Of a DNA stretch of 64,000 bases, positions 44,657 to 54,286 are shown piece after piece. Numbering within the stretch: position 1 is the stretch's first letter; every line of letters starts with the position of its first letter. The notes under the pieces are model-generated. The model searched no databases and was not told the DNA's origin. It saw nothing but the letters and a program-made list of their open reading frames with translations. The DNA is taken from contig NZ_BAABRO010000017.1 of assembly GCF_039545035.1 (NCBI RefSeq), positions 88,431 to 152,430 on the forward strand, given 5' to 3'. A program made the translations under genes and the position numbers. This stretch comes from Novipirellula caenicola. GTDB lineage: Bacteria > Planctomycetota > Planctomycetia > Pirellulales > Pirellulaceae.

Positions 44657-45235
44657 CTAAGCTGCGTCTGTCTTTTTCTTCTTCTCAGCTTTGAACGGCA
44701 TGCCGAACTCGGCCAACAAGTCACGAGCTTCGTCATTCGTACGTGCCGATGTGACGATCGTGATATTCATCCCTTGCGGGCGAGTGAACTTGTCGGGGTT
44801 CAACTCCGAGAACACCAACTGCTCGCTCAACCCGAGTGTGTAGTTTCCACGGCCATCGAATGCGTTACGGTTGATCCCGCGAAAGTCACGGACTCGTGGC
44901 AACACGATCGAGATCAAACGATCGAGGAATTCGTACATTCGTTGGCGACGCAACGTGACCATGCATCCGATTGGCATGCCTTCACGCAAACGGAAACCCG
45001 CGATCGATTTGCGAGCCAGCGTGAGCACAGGTTTTTGACCTGCGATCTCCGTCATGGCGTCCACTGCCAAATCGAGAACCTTCTTGTCGCCGGTTGCAGC
45101 TCCAACACCCATGTTCAACGTGATCTTTTCGATACGTGGGACTTGGTGAGGGTTCGCGTAGCTATGCTTTTCGACCAACGCTTTGCGTACGGTCTCTTCA
45201 TAGCGAACTTGCATTCGTGGTTTGGAATCAGCCAT
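44657..45235 (-). CDS. rplE: Large ribosomal subunit protein uL5
   Basis: 5S-rRNA-binding protein of the 50S central protuberance, 192 residues. Signatures are [51 protein letters not shown] and [21 protein letters not shown]. The C-terminus adds a short Lys-rich tail ([10 protein letters not shown]). Order rplX-rplE-rpsN is conserved. Confidence 0.97.
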   Translation of the reverse strand: MADSKPRMQVRYEETVRKALVEKHSYANPHQVPRIEKITLNMGVGAATGDKKVLDLAVDAMTEIAGQKPVLTLARKSIAGFRLREGMPIGCMVTLRRQRMYEFLDRLISIVLPRVRDFRGINRNAFDGRGNYTLGLSEQLVFSELNPDKFTRPQGMNITIVTSARTNDEARDLLAEFGMPFKAEKKKKTDAA

Positions 45236-45332
45236 TTTGGCTCAGCTACATCTAATGTGTTGAACGGTTGTATTGTTTGCTTTGAAGCCACCGCACAGGG
45301 CGACTTCGAACGATCTGCGATCTGGGCGACGA

Positions 45333-45680
45333 CTACTTCGACGCGTATTGGGCTCGTGCAGGAGCCACTTTGCCCAACGATGCACCACTCTTTTTGGCGT
45401 ATCGTTCTTTGCTGCCGTCGGCCAAGTAGCGAACGCCAACGCGGGTGGGAGCTCCGGTGGTCGGATCAATCAACATCACGTTGCTTGCCGAGATTGGCAT
45501 CTCTTTGTTCAGACGCCCACCTTGTGGATTTTTTTGGCTGCGGCGAACGTGCTTCCAAACTCGGCCAGCACCCTCGACGACCACCTTATTTTCTTTACGA
45601 TCGATCTTCAGGATCTTTCCTTTGTGCCCTTTGTCGGCACCCGCCGTCACTTGGACTTCATCATCAACGCGGAAAAACAT
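45333..45680 (-). CDS. rplX: Large ribosomal subunit protein uL24
   Basis: KOW-domain protein that starts 50S assembly, 115 residues. The N-terminal KOW motif (DEVQVTAGADKGHKGKILKIDRKENKVVVEG) is followed by NPQGGRLNKEMPISASNVMLIDP. The C-terminus is slightly longer than in E. coli. It is in the usual place after rplN. Confidence 0.97.
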   Translation of the reverse strand: MFFRVDDEVQVTAGADKGHKGKILKIDRKENKVVVEGAGRVWKHVRRSQKNPQGGRLNKEMPISASNVMLIDPTTGAPTRVGVRYLADGSKERYAKKSGASLGKVAPARAQYASK

Positions 45681-45791
45681 GGCTAATCTGTACTGGGTTA
45701 AAAATTTGGATTGCTTAATCTACCGTGGTTTTCTAGAAAGCCAAGACTCCAAAGGGGCGAGTTGGCCCCGAATCTGGCGACTTTCTAGTGA

Positions 45792-46160
45792 CTAAACCAC
45801 TTCGTTCGCCAAACTAACAATCTTCATGAAGCTTCGGTCGCGAAGTTCGCGAGCCACCGCACCAAAGATACGTGTTCCACGAGGCGCTTTATCTTTATCG
45901 ATCAACACGACTGCATTGGAATCGAACTTGATGTAGCTGCCGTCGGGGCGACGCGTTGGCGTTTTGGTGCGAACGATTACCGCACGTACAATCGCCTTTT
46001 TCTTGACTTCGCTGCCAGGAATCACGCTTTTGACGCTGCAGATAATCACATCACCGACACCAGCGAAACGGCGGCGGGTGCCTCCGAGTACTTTGATGCA
46101 CATCACTTGTCGAGCACCGGTGTTGTCGGCAACTTCGAGACGGGATTCTTGTTGGATCAT
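45792..46160 (-). CDS. rplN: Large ribosomal subunit protein uL14
   Basis: 50S protein of 122 residues, exactly the usual length. [27 protein letters not shown], the [14 protein letters not shown] motif and the C-terminal [14 protein letters not shown] are canonical. It starts the rplN-rplX-rplE part of the operon. Confidence 0.98.
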   Translation of the reverse strand: MIQQESRLEVADNTGARQVMCIKVLGGTRRRFAGVGDVIICSVKSVIPGSEVKKKAIVRAVIVRTKTPTRRPDGSYIKFDSNAVVLIDKDKAPRGTRIFGAVARELRDRSFMKIVSLANEVV

Positions 46161-46333
46161 GATCTGTCGTGGCCAGAGGCCATTCCGCTACTAAACGAAA
46201 ATTGTATGGGGTATGTACGGTCTTCAAGCCGCTTGCCAAGTTCACGAGTGGCACGCTGATTCGTGCCGTGGTTCTCGATCGCTTGTTTTGCAGTGACGAG
46301 GGCGTTCCGCTGGCACCATCGTGCCAAGCACAC

Positions 46334-46672
46334 TTACGCCTTGTCCGGCTCACCTGCGTGAGACGCTTCCATGGCTTCCGCTTCGGCCGACGCTTTGCGA
46401 GCCGCACGCAGTGCTGCCAGGTCAACGTCGGTGCTCTTTTGCAGCACGCGTACTAAACGCCATCGCTTCAGCTTGCTAAGGGGTTCGGATTCGATGATCT
46501 CAACAAGATCGCCCGCACCCGATTCGTTGTTCTCGTCATGGACATGGCATACAGTCCGACGGCGAACGTACTTTTTGTACTTCGGATGTTTGACGACACG
46601 ATTGATTTCGACACGACGAGTCTTGCTCATCTTGTCGCTGGTCACAGTTCCGGAAACGACGCGCTTTGGCAT
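46334..46672 (-). CDS. rpsQ: Small ribosomal subunit protein uS17 with C-terminal extension
   Basis: 30S protein whose OB-fold core (VVSGTVTSDKMSKTRRVEINRVVKHPKYKKYVRRRTVCHVHDENNESGAGDLVEI) is canonical. At 112 residues it is about 28 longer than E. coli S17; the extra C-terminal tail is helical and Ala/Glu-rich (LAALRAARKASAEAEAMEASH). The tail is probably a lineage-specific extension on the 30S surface. Confidence 0.96.
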   Translation of the reverse strand: MPKRVVSGTVTSDKMSKTRRVEINRVVKHPKYKKYVRRRTVCHVHDENNESGAGDLVEIIESEPLSKLKRWRLVRVLQKSTDVDLAALRAARKASAEAEAMEASHAGEPDKA

Positions 46673-46703
46673 AGGTCTTTAGTACCCGTTTGCAGACGGG
46701 AAA

Positions 46704-46913
46704 TTAGGAGTTAGTTGTGTTCGCCTTGGACCGCTCGGTTTGGATCGTTTTGATCCGCGCGATCAGGCGTCGGTTTTTTCTGATTTCGCTAGGAGTATTG
46801 AGGCGTTCCGATTGCGACTGGAACCGCAAACGAAACAGGGTCTCACCCGCTTCTTTTGCTGTCGCTTCCAGCTGATCGTCGCTCATCTCGCGAAGTTCGG
46901 TTGTCTTTGTCAT
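46704..46913 (-). CDS. rpmC: Large ribosomal subunit protein uL29
   Basis: Small two-helix 50S protein of 69 residues near the exit tunnel. MTKTTELREMSDDQLEATAKE, LFRLRFQSQSERLNTPSEIRKNRRLIARIKTI matches the family. It lies between rplP and rpsQ as usual. Confidence 0.96.
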   Translation of the reverse strand: MTKTTELREMSDDQLEATAKEAGETLFRLRFQSQSERLNTPSEIRKNRRLIARIKTIQTERSKANTTNS

Positions 46914-46986
46914 AGCTTTGAAATGTCTGGGGTGTTAGCGAACTCATTGCGGCGACCATCGATCGGGTCGCCGCGTCTGACTCACA

Positions 46987-48052
<1,066 letters not shown>

Positions 48053-48146
48053 AACTTAGGACTCGTGTGTTCTTTCTAACGGGATTGGTATGATTTCGCC
48101 GCTGCTGTCGCCCGGCGAAGCAATCGATTCGTCAAATTGGATCGGG

Positions 48147-48506
48147 TTAAACTTCGTCAATCGGCGTCAAGCCAACGTGAATGTGGCTGCTTCGCTTTTT
48201 GATCATGAACGCGGTGCCGCGAGCACGAGGGCGGATACGCTTGAGCATCGGGCCGCCATCGATGCGGACGTCGGTCAGCACCAATTCTTCGATCCGGTGA
48301 CTGCGGCCATCGTTCTGGTCGGGGTCTTGGGCGTTGCCGATCGCACTCTTGATGCATTTCTCGAGCATCCGAGCCCCACGTTGGGGTTGGAACTTGAGGG
48401 TGTCAAGTGCTTCGTCGGCATACATGCCGCGGACCAAGTTCGCCAGAAGACGCACTTTCTGTGCGCTGATTCTTGCGTTCCGGTAATGTGCTGTGAAACT
48501 TGCCAT
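48147..48506 (-). CDS. rplV: Large ribosomal subunit protein uL22
   Basis: 50S protein lining the peptide tunnel, 119 residues. RNARISAQKVRLLANLVRGMYADEAL and RIRPRARGTAFMIKKRSSHIHV are the family signatures. The tunnel loop sequence MLKRIRPRARG is intact, so macrolide-resistance deletions are not present. Confidence 0.97.
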   Translation of the reverse strand: MASFTAHYRNARISAQKVRLLANLVRGMYADEALDTLKFQPQRGARMLEKCIKSAIGNAQDPDQNDGRSHRIEELVLTDVRIDGGPMLKRIRPRARGTAFMIKKRSSHIHVGLTPIDEV

Positions 48507-48537
48507 AACTTATCTCGTGTTCGGTTACACCAACGTG

Positions 48538-48810
48538 TTACTTCTTGCCGCCCTTGCCGCCGTGACCCTTGAAGGTTCGCGTCGGAGCAAATTCGCCTAA
48601 CTTGTGTCCAACCATGTCTTCGGAAACAAGCACCTTCACGTGCTTGCGGCCATCGTGAACCATGAACGTGATGTTCACGAACTCAGGCACGATCGTGCAT
48701 GCACGAGCCCAAGTCTTGATTGGTTCGGCACGTCCACCTTCGAGTTGCTTTTGGACCTTGAAGAACAACTTCGGGTCGACGAACGGGCCTTTTTTGCTGC
48801 TGCGGCTCAT
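48538..48810 (-). CDS. rpsS: Small ribosomal subunit protein uS19
   Basis: 30S head protein of 90 residues. [16 protein letters not shown], the [30 protein letters not shown] core and [17 protein letters not shown] end are canonical. Confidence 0.98.
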   Translation of the reverse strand: MSRSSKKGPFVDPKLFFKVQKQLEGGRAEPIKTWARACTIVPEFVNITFMVHDGRKHVKVLVSEDMVGHKLGEFAPTRTFKGHGGKGGKK

Positions 48811-48887
48811 AAATCAATCAATTTCAAAATGCCAGGTTCAAACCAACGTGGCTTTGAACCCAGAGGAAAGTGTTCCTGGTGAATGTC

Positions 48888-49748
48888 TTACTTGTGTAGC
48901 TTCAACTGGCCATAACGACGACTCTTGCGTCGGCGTACGATCGAGCTGTTGCTTGGTTTGCGTTTCTGGCGAGTCGCTCCACCCTTGGCACTCTTGCCTT
49001 GTGGGCTGACCGGGTGACGACCACCCTTGGTTCGACCTTCACCACCACCGTGCGGATGGTCGATCGGGTTCATCGCGGTACCGCGAACATGCGGCCGACG
49101 TCCGAGCCATCGTGAACGACCTGCTTTACCAAGTCGGACGTTCATGTGGTCGCTGTTGCCAACCTGACCAATGGTCGCTCGGCAAACACTTGGGATACGA
49201 CGGATTTCACCGCTTGGCAATGAAATTTGAGCCCAGTCTGCTTCGCGAGCCATCAAGGTCGCTTGCGTTCCGGCGGATCGGCAAAGTGTGGCACCACGAC
49301 CTGCACGCAATTCGATGCAGCACACCGAAGTTCCCAGCGGGATGTACTTCAGCGGCAAGCAATTGCCTACGACAGGAGCGGCTTCAGGGCCGTTTTGTAC
49401 GGTATCGCCAGCTTTCAAGCCAGCGGGGGCGACGACATACGTCTTTTCACCATCGGCGTACTTCAACAATGCGATTCGCGCCGAACGGTTGGGGTCATAC
49501 TGGACCGAATCCACGACCGCGGGCATCCCGTCTTTCGCACGACGGAAATCGATGACGCGGTACTTTTGCTTATGACCGCCACCACGGTGACGTGCTGTGA
49601 TCTTGCCCTGGTTGTTGCGGCCGCCCGTTTTTCGCTTCGGTCGAAGCAAATTTCGCTCTGGCTTGGCACCAGGAGTCAAATCGGCAAAGTCGCTTACTGA
49701 CGCGTTTCGGCGTCCAGCACTTGTCGGTTTGTAGACTCGGATTCCCAT
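48888..49748 (-). CDS. rplB: Large ribosomal subunit protein uL2
   Basis: 50S protein near the peptidyl transferase centre, 286 residues. [21 protein letters not shown], the [18 protein letters not shown] motif, the conserved histidine region [29 protein letters not shown] and the [21 protein letters not shown] tail are present. Length is close to the usual 275. Confidence 0.98.
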   Translation of the reverse strand: MGIRVYKPTSAGRRNASVSDFADLTPGAKPERNLLRPKRKTGGRNNQGKITARHRGGGHKQKYRVIDFRRAKDGMPAVVDSVQYDPNRSARIALLKYADGEKTYVVAPAGLKAGDTVQNGPEAAPVVGNCLPLKYIPLGTSVCCIELRAGRGATLCRSAGTQATLMAREADWAQISLPSGEIRRIPSVCRATIGQVGNSDHMNVRLGKAGRSRWLGRRPHVRGTAMNPIDHPHGGGEGRTKGGRHPVSPQGKSAKGGATRQKRKPSNSSIVRRRKSRRYGQLKLHK

Positions 49749-49826
49749 GATGATTCAGTCAGCAGTTAACAGTTTGCAGTGGTCAGTGATATTCGTTGGT
49801 TGCAGCGATACGGCTGCCGGTGGGTG

Positions 49827-50147
49827 CTAGAAGAAGTCGATGCGGTGATCTTCGCCCAGCTTGACGATTGCCTTCTTCCAGTCCGCAGTGCGGCCAGCTC
49901 GGAAACGGTATCGGCGTGTTTTGCCCTTCCGCGTCTGTGTGCGAACCTTTTCAACCTTGACGTTGAACAGGGTCTCGACAGCCTTCTTCACGTCCAGCTT
50001 GGTAGCGTCGCGATGAATTTGGAATGCGTATTGATTGTTTCGGGTAGCCCGGTGAACCCCTTTTTCAGTCACGAGCGGGCGAAGCAGAACCTGGTGAGGT
50101 TCCAGCTCGATCGGACTTGATGGTGCGGGGGGAGTAATGTGTGCCAT
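49827..50147 (-). CDS. rplW: Large ribosomal subunit protein uL23
   Basis: 50S protein at the tunnel exit, docking site for trigger factor and SRP, 106 residues. LLRPLVTEKGVHRATRNNQYAFQIHRDATKLDVKKAVE and KVRTQTRKGKTRRYRFRAG are canonical. An N-terminal Pro-rich lead (MAHITPPAPSSPIE) is longer than usual. Confidence 0.97.
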   Translation of the reverse strand: MAHITPPAPSSPIELEPHQVLLRPLVTEKGVHRATRNNQYAFQIHRDATKLDVKKAVETLFNVKVEKVRTQTRKGKTRRYRFRAGRTADWKKAIVKLGEDHRIDFF

Positions 50148-50250
50148 GGTTTCTTCGCTCGGCTAATACGTTGTTTGTGCTGCGGTTGCGACTTGTCCGA
50201 CTCGATCAAGTTGTTTGACCGAGTCGATCGCCTGCGGATGAGCTTTCGCT

Positions 50251-50901
50251 CTACTCGGCACTGGCTTGCGTGCCAGCGAATGTTCCGTCTTTGATCTTGT
50301 CCATCGCGTCTTTGGTGACCAGCATCCGCTTGGGACGCAAGATTTCCAATGCGTTCAGGTCGCGAACGGGATGGACGCTGACACCTTCGATGTTGCGACC
50401 ACTCTTGTAAACCACCATGTCTTGGTCAGCGGTGGCAACCAAGGTGCTCGAGCCTTCCAGCCCCAAGGCCTTCAGGATCGTCGCCATCTCTTTGGTCTTT
50501 GGTTTTTCGAAACCGAGGTTGTCGATCACCAGCACTTCGCCGTCGTCGATTTTCGAGCGGATGGCCATGCGAGTTGCCAACCGAACCGCCTTCTTAGGCA
50601 AACGATAGCTGTAATCACGAGGCTTGACCGTTCGAGCTACACCACCACCGCGGCGAACGTTGGTTCGCTTGCTGCCGGCACGAGCGTTGCCCGTACCTTT
50701 TTGGCGGTACATTTTCTTGGTCGTGCCGCTCACCTGGCCGCGAGTACGAGTGTTGTGCGAACCTTGGCGTTTGTTTGCCTGGTACATCACAACGACATCG
50801 TGCAACAATTGCTTGTTGACGCGGTTGGCGATTGTTTCGGTATCGATATCGTACTGCCCGACTTCGCTGCCGGCAGCATTGTAAATGGTTAGAGATGCCA
50901 T
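50251..50901 (-). CDS. rplD: Large ribosomal subunit protein uL4
   Basis: 50S tunnel protein of 216 residues. KQLLHDVVVMYQANKRQGSHNTRTRGQVSGTTKKMYRQKGTGNARAG and RDYSYRLPKKAVRLATRMAIRSK are family signatures, and the C-terminal Rossmann-like part is complete. In gammaproteobacteria it also represses its operon; I see no leader match here. It is 9 bases from rplC. Confidence 0.97.
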   Translation of the reverse strand: MASLTIYNAAGSEVGQYDIDTETIANRVNKQLLHDVVVMYQANKRQGSHNTRTRGQVSGTTKKMYRQKGTGNARAGSKRTNVRRGGGVARTVKPRDYSYRLPKKAVRLATRMAIRSKIDDGEVLVIDNLGFEKPKTKEMATILKALGLEGSSTLVATADQDMVVYKSGRNIEGVSVHPVRDLNALEILRPKRMLVTKDAMDKIKDGTFAGTQASAE

Positions 50902-50909
50902 CGGATGCT

Positions 50910-51605
50910 TTAACCCACCTTGTTAGTTTGGCGGACCGAAACGAAACCACCGTTAGGTCCAGGGACAGCACCGCGGACGAGCAACAAATTGTTCTCGGCG
51001 TCGATGCGAACCAGTTCCAGGTTCCGTACAGTCGTCTTTGTGTTGCCGTATTGACCTGCCATCGCGAGGCCCTTGAAGACGCGGCTCGGTGCTGCAGAAC
51101 AGCCCGTGCTACCCGCGTAACGGTGACACTTCTTGACACCGTGCGACGCTCGTTGACCTGCAAAGTTGTGTCGTTTCATGACACCCGAGTAACCGCGGCC
51201 TTTGCTGGTGCCGGTGACGTCGACTTTTTTGACTTCGGCGAACTGGTCAACCGTGACAGTTGCACCAACTTCGAGGTCGCTTTCGCCTCGGAATTCGCGG
51301 ATGTATCGTTGCGGCTCACATCCTGCCTTGGCAGTCGCTTCAACGCCAGCGGCGGCGCGACTCTTGCTTCGCTTGCTATCTAGCTTAGCGACGTGACCCC
51401 GCTCACTGCGGATCGCCAGGCGGCGTGGCTTGTCTTCGAATCCCAATTGAACTGCTCGGTAACCGTCACGCTCTTCGCTTCGCAGTTGCAGGACATGGCA
51501 GGGGCCAGCCTGGATAACCGTTACCGGTACCGACGTGCCGTCTTCCAGGAAGACCTGAGTCATCCCGACCTTTCTGCCGAGAATTGATGGTGACATATCT
51601 TTCAT
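50910..51605 (-). CDS. rplC: Large ribosomal subunit protein uL3
   Basis: 50S protein of about 231 residues near the peptidyl transferase centre. SILGRKVGMTQVFLEDGTSVPVTVIQAGPC starts the fold. The central loop GVMKRHNFAGQRASHGVKKCHRYAGSTGCSAAPSRVFKG is complete. Two in-frame ATG codons three residues apart (51605 and 51596) are possible starts. The 276 bases up to rpsJ are unusually long for this operon and hold nothing I can name. Confidence 0.96.
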   Translation of the reverse strand: MKDMSPSILGRKVGMTQVFLEDGTSVPVTVIQAGPCHVLQLRSEERDGYRAVQLGFEDKPRRLAIRSERGHVAKLDSKRSKSRAAAGVEATAKAGCEPQRYIREFRGESDLEVGATVTVDQFAEVKKVDVTGTSKGRGYSGVMKRHNFAGQRASHGVKKCHRYAGSTGCSAAPSRVFKGLAMAGQYGNTKTTVRNLELVRIDAENNLLLVRGAVPGPNGGFVSVRQTNKVG

Positions 51606-51881
51606 CTCGCCCCGTCATTCCGCGGGACGTCCGTCGTTCGTGTTTTGGAACCCAAGATCGTCGAGGCGAACCTGCAAAGCCTGAGATGCGTCGCAGCTTA
51701 GGTGCGACACAAGACACTGTGGTTATCGACTCGACTTCCGTTCATTTCGGAAACCGTTGCTTCTTAAAACTGAGTGCAAATATTGCCGGGGAACAACCAA
51801 CGAAACGCTAGAGAGTTTCGGAAGAGCTGCCCTTTGATGTTGAGCAGCAGGCAGTTCCGCTCGGCGATTGACCAGTCGGCT

Positions 51882-52208
51882 TTAGCGTGCTGATGCCTTG
51901 ATTTTGATATCAACACCGGCCGGAAGGCTTAATTTGTTAAGTGCTTCGATCGTCTTGGCTGTAGCCTGGACAATGTCAATGAGACGCTTGTGCGTCCGGA
52001 TCTCGTATTGTTGACGAGATTTCTTATTTACAAAAGGGCCCGACAATACCGTGTATCGCTCAATGCGAGTCGGCAATGGGATCGGCCCATGTACTTCGCT
52101 GTGCGTACGCTTTACCGTATCGACGATTTCCTGTGCACTAATATCCAGCACAGAGTGATCGTATGCCTCCATACGAATTCGGATAACCTCACTAGCACCG
52201 GCTGACAC
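51882..52208 (-). CDS. rpsJ: Small ribosomal subunit protein uS10
   Basis: First gene of the S10 operon, 108 residues, also NusE, which links ribosome and transcription antitermination. [71 protein letters not shown] is canonical. It begins with GTG at 52208. A promoter-like pair lies about 135 bases upstream, so the 5' leader is long enough for regulation. No fusA or tuf precedes it here. Confidence 0.97.
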   Translation of the reverse strand: MSAGASEVIRIRMEAYDHSVLDISAQEIVDTVKRTHSEVHGPIPLPTRIERYTVLSGPFVNKKSRQQYEIRTHKRLIDIVQATAKTIEALNKLSLPAGVDIKIKASAR

Positions 52209-52341
52209 GATCGCAAGTCCGTCGAAATATAGGGTAAGGGATTTGTTTCGTTCTGATCATGCTTGGCTGTTGTTTCACTGAGCCAGGCACGCTAGAACAC
52301 TCTTGTCCCGGAGCGATTGTTCGCCCAGGTGGAAGGCGGAG

Positions 52342-52370
52342 AATTTACGTGTGATTTCCTGTTGCGTCAA
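52342..52370 (-). promoter_or_regulatory. Sigma70-type promoter of the S10 ribosomal operon
   Basis: On the minus strand TTGACG and TAAATT are separated by exactly 17 bases, about 135 bases upstream of rpsJ and facing it. Both boxes are close to consensus, and it is the best promoter match I found in the window. Confidence 0.6.
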
Positions 52371-52459
52371 CGGCTGTTGAACGTTTCGTGAAAATTCTTT
52401 TCATTTTCTCTTTCAGTTAACACGCTACAGGGTGTGGTCGTTCGATTTGGGAGCGAGTT

Positions 52460-52873
52460 TTGCTAGTAAAACGTGGGCTTTTACGAGGATTTTCGCTACT
52501 GGTCGGGATCGTGCCGTTCGCTTTGTTGGTGACGGCCAGCCAGCTGAGTCCGAGCGAACAAGGGCTGGGAACCCATCAACAGCTCGGTCTTCCCCCCTGC
52601 TCGTCGCGAATCCTGTTCGGGATTCGCTGCCCCGCGTGTGGGATGACGACGTCCTGGGCACACTTTACCCAAGGTCATTGGTGGCAAAGTGTTCAAGCGA
52701 ATGTGGGCGGGTTCCTGTTGGCGATGGTGGCTTGTTGGGTCGTGCTGCTTTCGGCGGCGGTTTTCGTCAATCCCCGTGTGGATGTCATGCGATATCAAAA
52801 AACCGCAGCCATTGCCGCAATCGGGATCGGATTGATCACGCTTTGCGATTGGCTCTTTCGCCTCTACCGCTGA
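52460..52873 (+). CDS. DUF2752 membrane protein
   Basis: A 137-residue protein with three hydrophobic segments, at about 10-28, 80-100 and 112-130. The signature between the first two is that of DUF2752: GIRCPACGMTTSWAHFTQGHWWQSVQANVGGFLLA, with a conserved CPxCG motif. Function is unknown. TTG at 52460 is preceded by GGGAG with good spacing and gives a hydrophobic N-terminus. It is divergent from the ribosomal operon. Confidence 0.85.
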   Translation: MLVKRGLLRGFSLLVGIVPFALLVTASQLSPSEQGLGTHQQLGLPPCSSRILFGIRCPACGMTTSWAHFTQGHWWQSVQANVGGFLLAMVACWVVLLSAAVFVNPRVDVMRYQKTAAIAAIGIGLITLCDWLFRLYR

Positions 52874-53121
52874 CTCGGCTGCGTTTTGACCCGATTTTTA
52901 TCTCAACCAACATCCTGATTATTGATCTGATTGCTATCGGCGGTCGAGCGGACAGAATCCAGCGATCGTTTCAGTTTTAAAAAATCGGTGTGGCAATGAG
53001 TCGGTGAAAAAGCGTATGCACTGATTTTGACACTGTTTGCTTTTAAAAATGAATCGCGTTGTTGGCCTGGCCTGCTGTGGCTCGAGCCATCGGTTCGGTG
53101 ATGCGAAAGGATTCGCTAGAG

Positions 53122-53802
53122 ATGACTAAACCCAGATTCGCCCGTTCTGCAGCCGCCGTTTCCGGTCTGAGTCTGCTGCTGTTGATGTTGTTGGTGACGC
53201 AAACCGGGTGTTTGGGGTTGATGTCCAACTTCATCCATGCGGTCGGTGCGGATAAGATCCCCGCAGACTACAAAGACGCCAAAAAGCTGCAAAAATGCCG
53301 TCTCGCGATCGTCACACTGGCGGACAATAGCGAGTATTCGGACAACATCTCGGCTCGGCTGCTGAGTCGCTATGTCGGCGAAATTTTGACGCGAGAACTG
53401 TCCGATGTGCGTCTGGTTCGCGAAGACGAAATCGCCGATTGGCGTGACAGCAACGGGTGGGATAAAGTTGACTTTGCGGCGATTGGCAAAGGGGTCAAGG
53501 CCGACAAGGTCATCGGCATTGAACTGCGGAATCTGCGACTTCGCGACGGAGCGACGCTGTATCGTGGTCGTGCGGACGCCAGCGTGGTGGTGATCGACGT
53601 GGCCTCGGGCGATGTGCTGTATCGCCGAGATTTGGACGAATACACGTATCCGACCACGGCAGGCCAATACACCAGCGAAACCACCGAATCACGCTTTCGC
53701 AAACTGTACCTAAACATGCTGGCGACCCAAATCGGCAGGTCGTTCCATCCCTACGATTTCAGCGAAACGATCGCCATCGATGGTGCCATCGCGAGCCAGT
53801 AA
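53122..53802 (+). CDS. Predicted lipoprotein of unknown function
   Basis: About 226 residues with a lipoprotein signal peptide: a charged start, a leucine-rich stretch and a lipobox VTQTGC placing Cys near residue 30. The mature part is mixed alpha/beta (CRLAIVTLADNSEYSDNISARLLSRYVGEILTRELSDVRLV, KGVKADKVIGIELRNLRL), which resembles the fold of periplasmic lipoproteins that accompany secretion or efflux systems, but I cannot name it. The ATG at 53122 follows AAAGGA. It stands alone in a gap-rich stretch. Confidence 0.75.
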   Translation: MTKPRFARSAAAVSGLSLLLLMLLVTQTGCLGLMSNFIHAVGADKIPADYKDAKKLQKCRLAIVTLADNSEYSDNISARLLSRYVGEILTRELSDVRLVREDEIADWRDSNGWDKVDFAAIGKGVKADKVIGIELRNLRLRDGATLYRGRADASVVVIDVASGDVLYRRDLDEYTYPTTAGQYTSETTESRFRKLYLNMLATQIGRSFHPYDFSETIAIDGAIASQ

Positions 53803-53889
53803 TCCGCTCGCAAACCCAACGCTGTAAAGCACTTAGTGCCGGTAATTGCGGTCCGTAGCTACGCTCGCCAGAGCGTGGACGAAGCGAAA

Positions 53890-54031
53890 GTCGTTACCGA
53901 CTTGTTGATTTAATGAAGTTTCCTGCGGTAACGGGTGTATGATGGACTTTCTAGTCCGTCAATGGTGTATTCGACGGACTAGGAAGTCCATCGTACGACT
54001 AAATCAACAAGTCGTTACCGACTTGTTGATT
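53890..54031. repeat. Composite repeat: direct repeats flanking a palindrome
   Basis: GTCGTTACCGACTTGTTGATT occurs at 53890-53910 and at 54011-54031 with no mismatch. The right copy is also half of a perfect 13-base-pair palindrome (54002-54031) with a four-base loop. Between the copies lies a second inverted repeat of about 24-base arms (core GATGGACTT.CTAGTCCGTC) with two mismatches, at about 53937-53996. Confidence 0.75.
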
Positions 54032-54079
54032 CAATCCAAATGCACATCGCGCCAGTGAGCCCTAAGGCAACGGGTAACG

Positions 54080-54121
54080 CGTGGGCCCCGGCCGCTGACG
54101 CGTCACGGCTCAGTAAATCTA
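54080..54121. repeat. Second copy of the GC-rich palindromic element
   Basis: CGTGGG, CCCGGCCGCTGACGCGTC and CGGCTCA match the right half of 8769-8830 with few differences. Only this half is well kept here. Confidence 0.6.
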
Positions 54122-54286
54122 CAAGCCGTTACGGGGCAGCACGAATTGCCGCCGAGTGTGGCAAAGGGGGCTAGCGGAAGAAAGCTTCACCGATTCGATC
54201 AGCCGTTTACGCATCAACGGCCGAGTCCCGCATCAATTACCGGTGTTTTACGGCCCACACCCACAACGGCGACAATCTGCTTGTGT

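Larger units (their letters stand above)
53803..54286. other. 484-base gap filled with repeats
   Basis: No gene is visible. It contains the composite palindrome at 53890-54031, a GC-rich copy of the element seen at 8769-8830, and short inverted sequences near 53863-53880. Confidence 0.6.
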
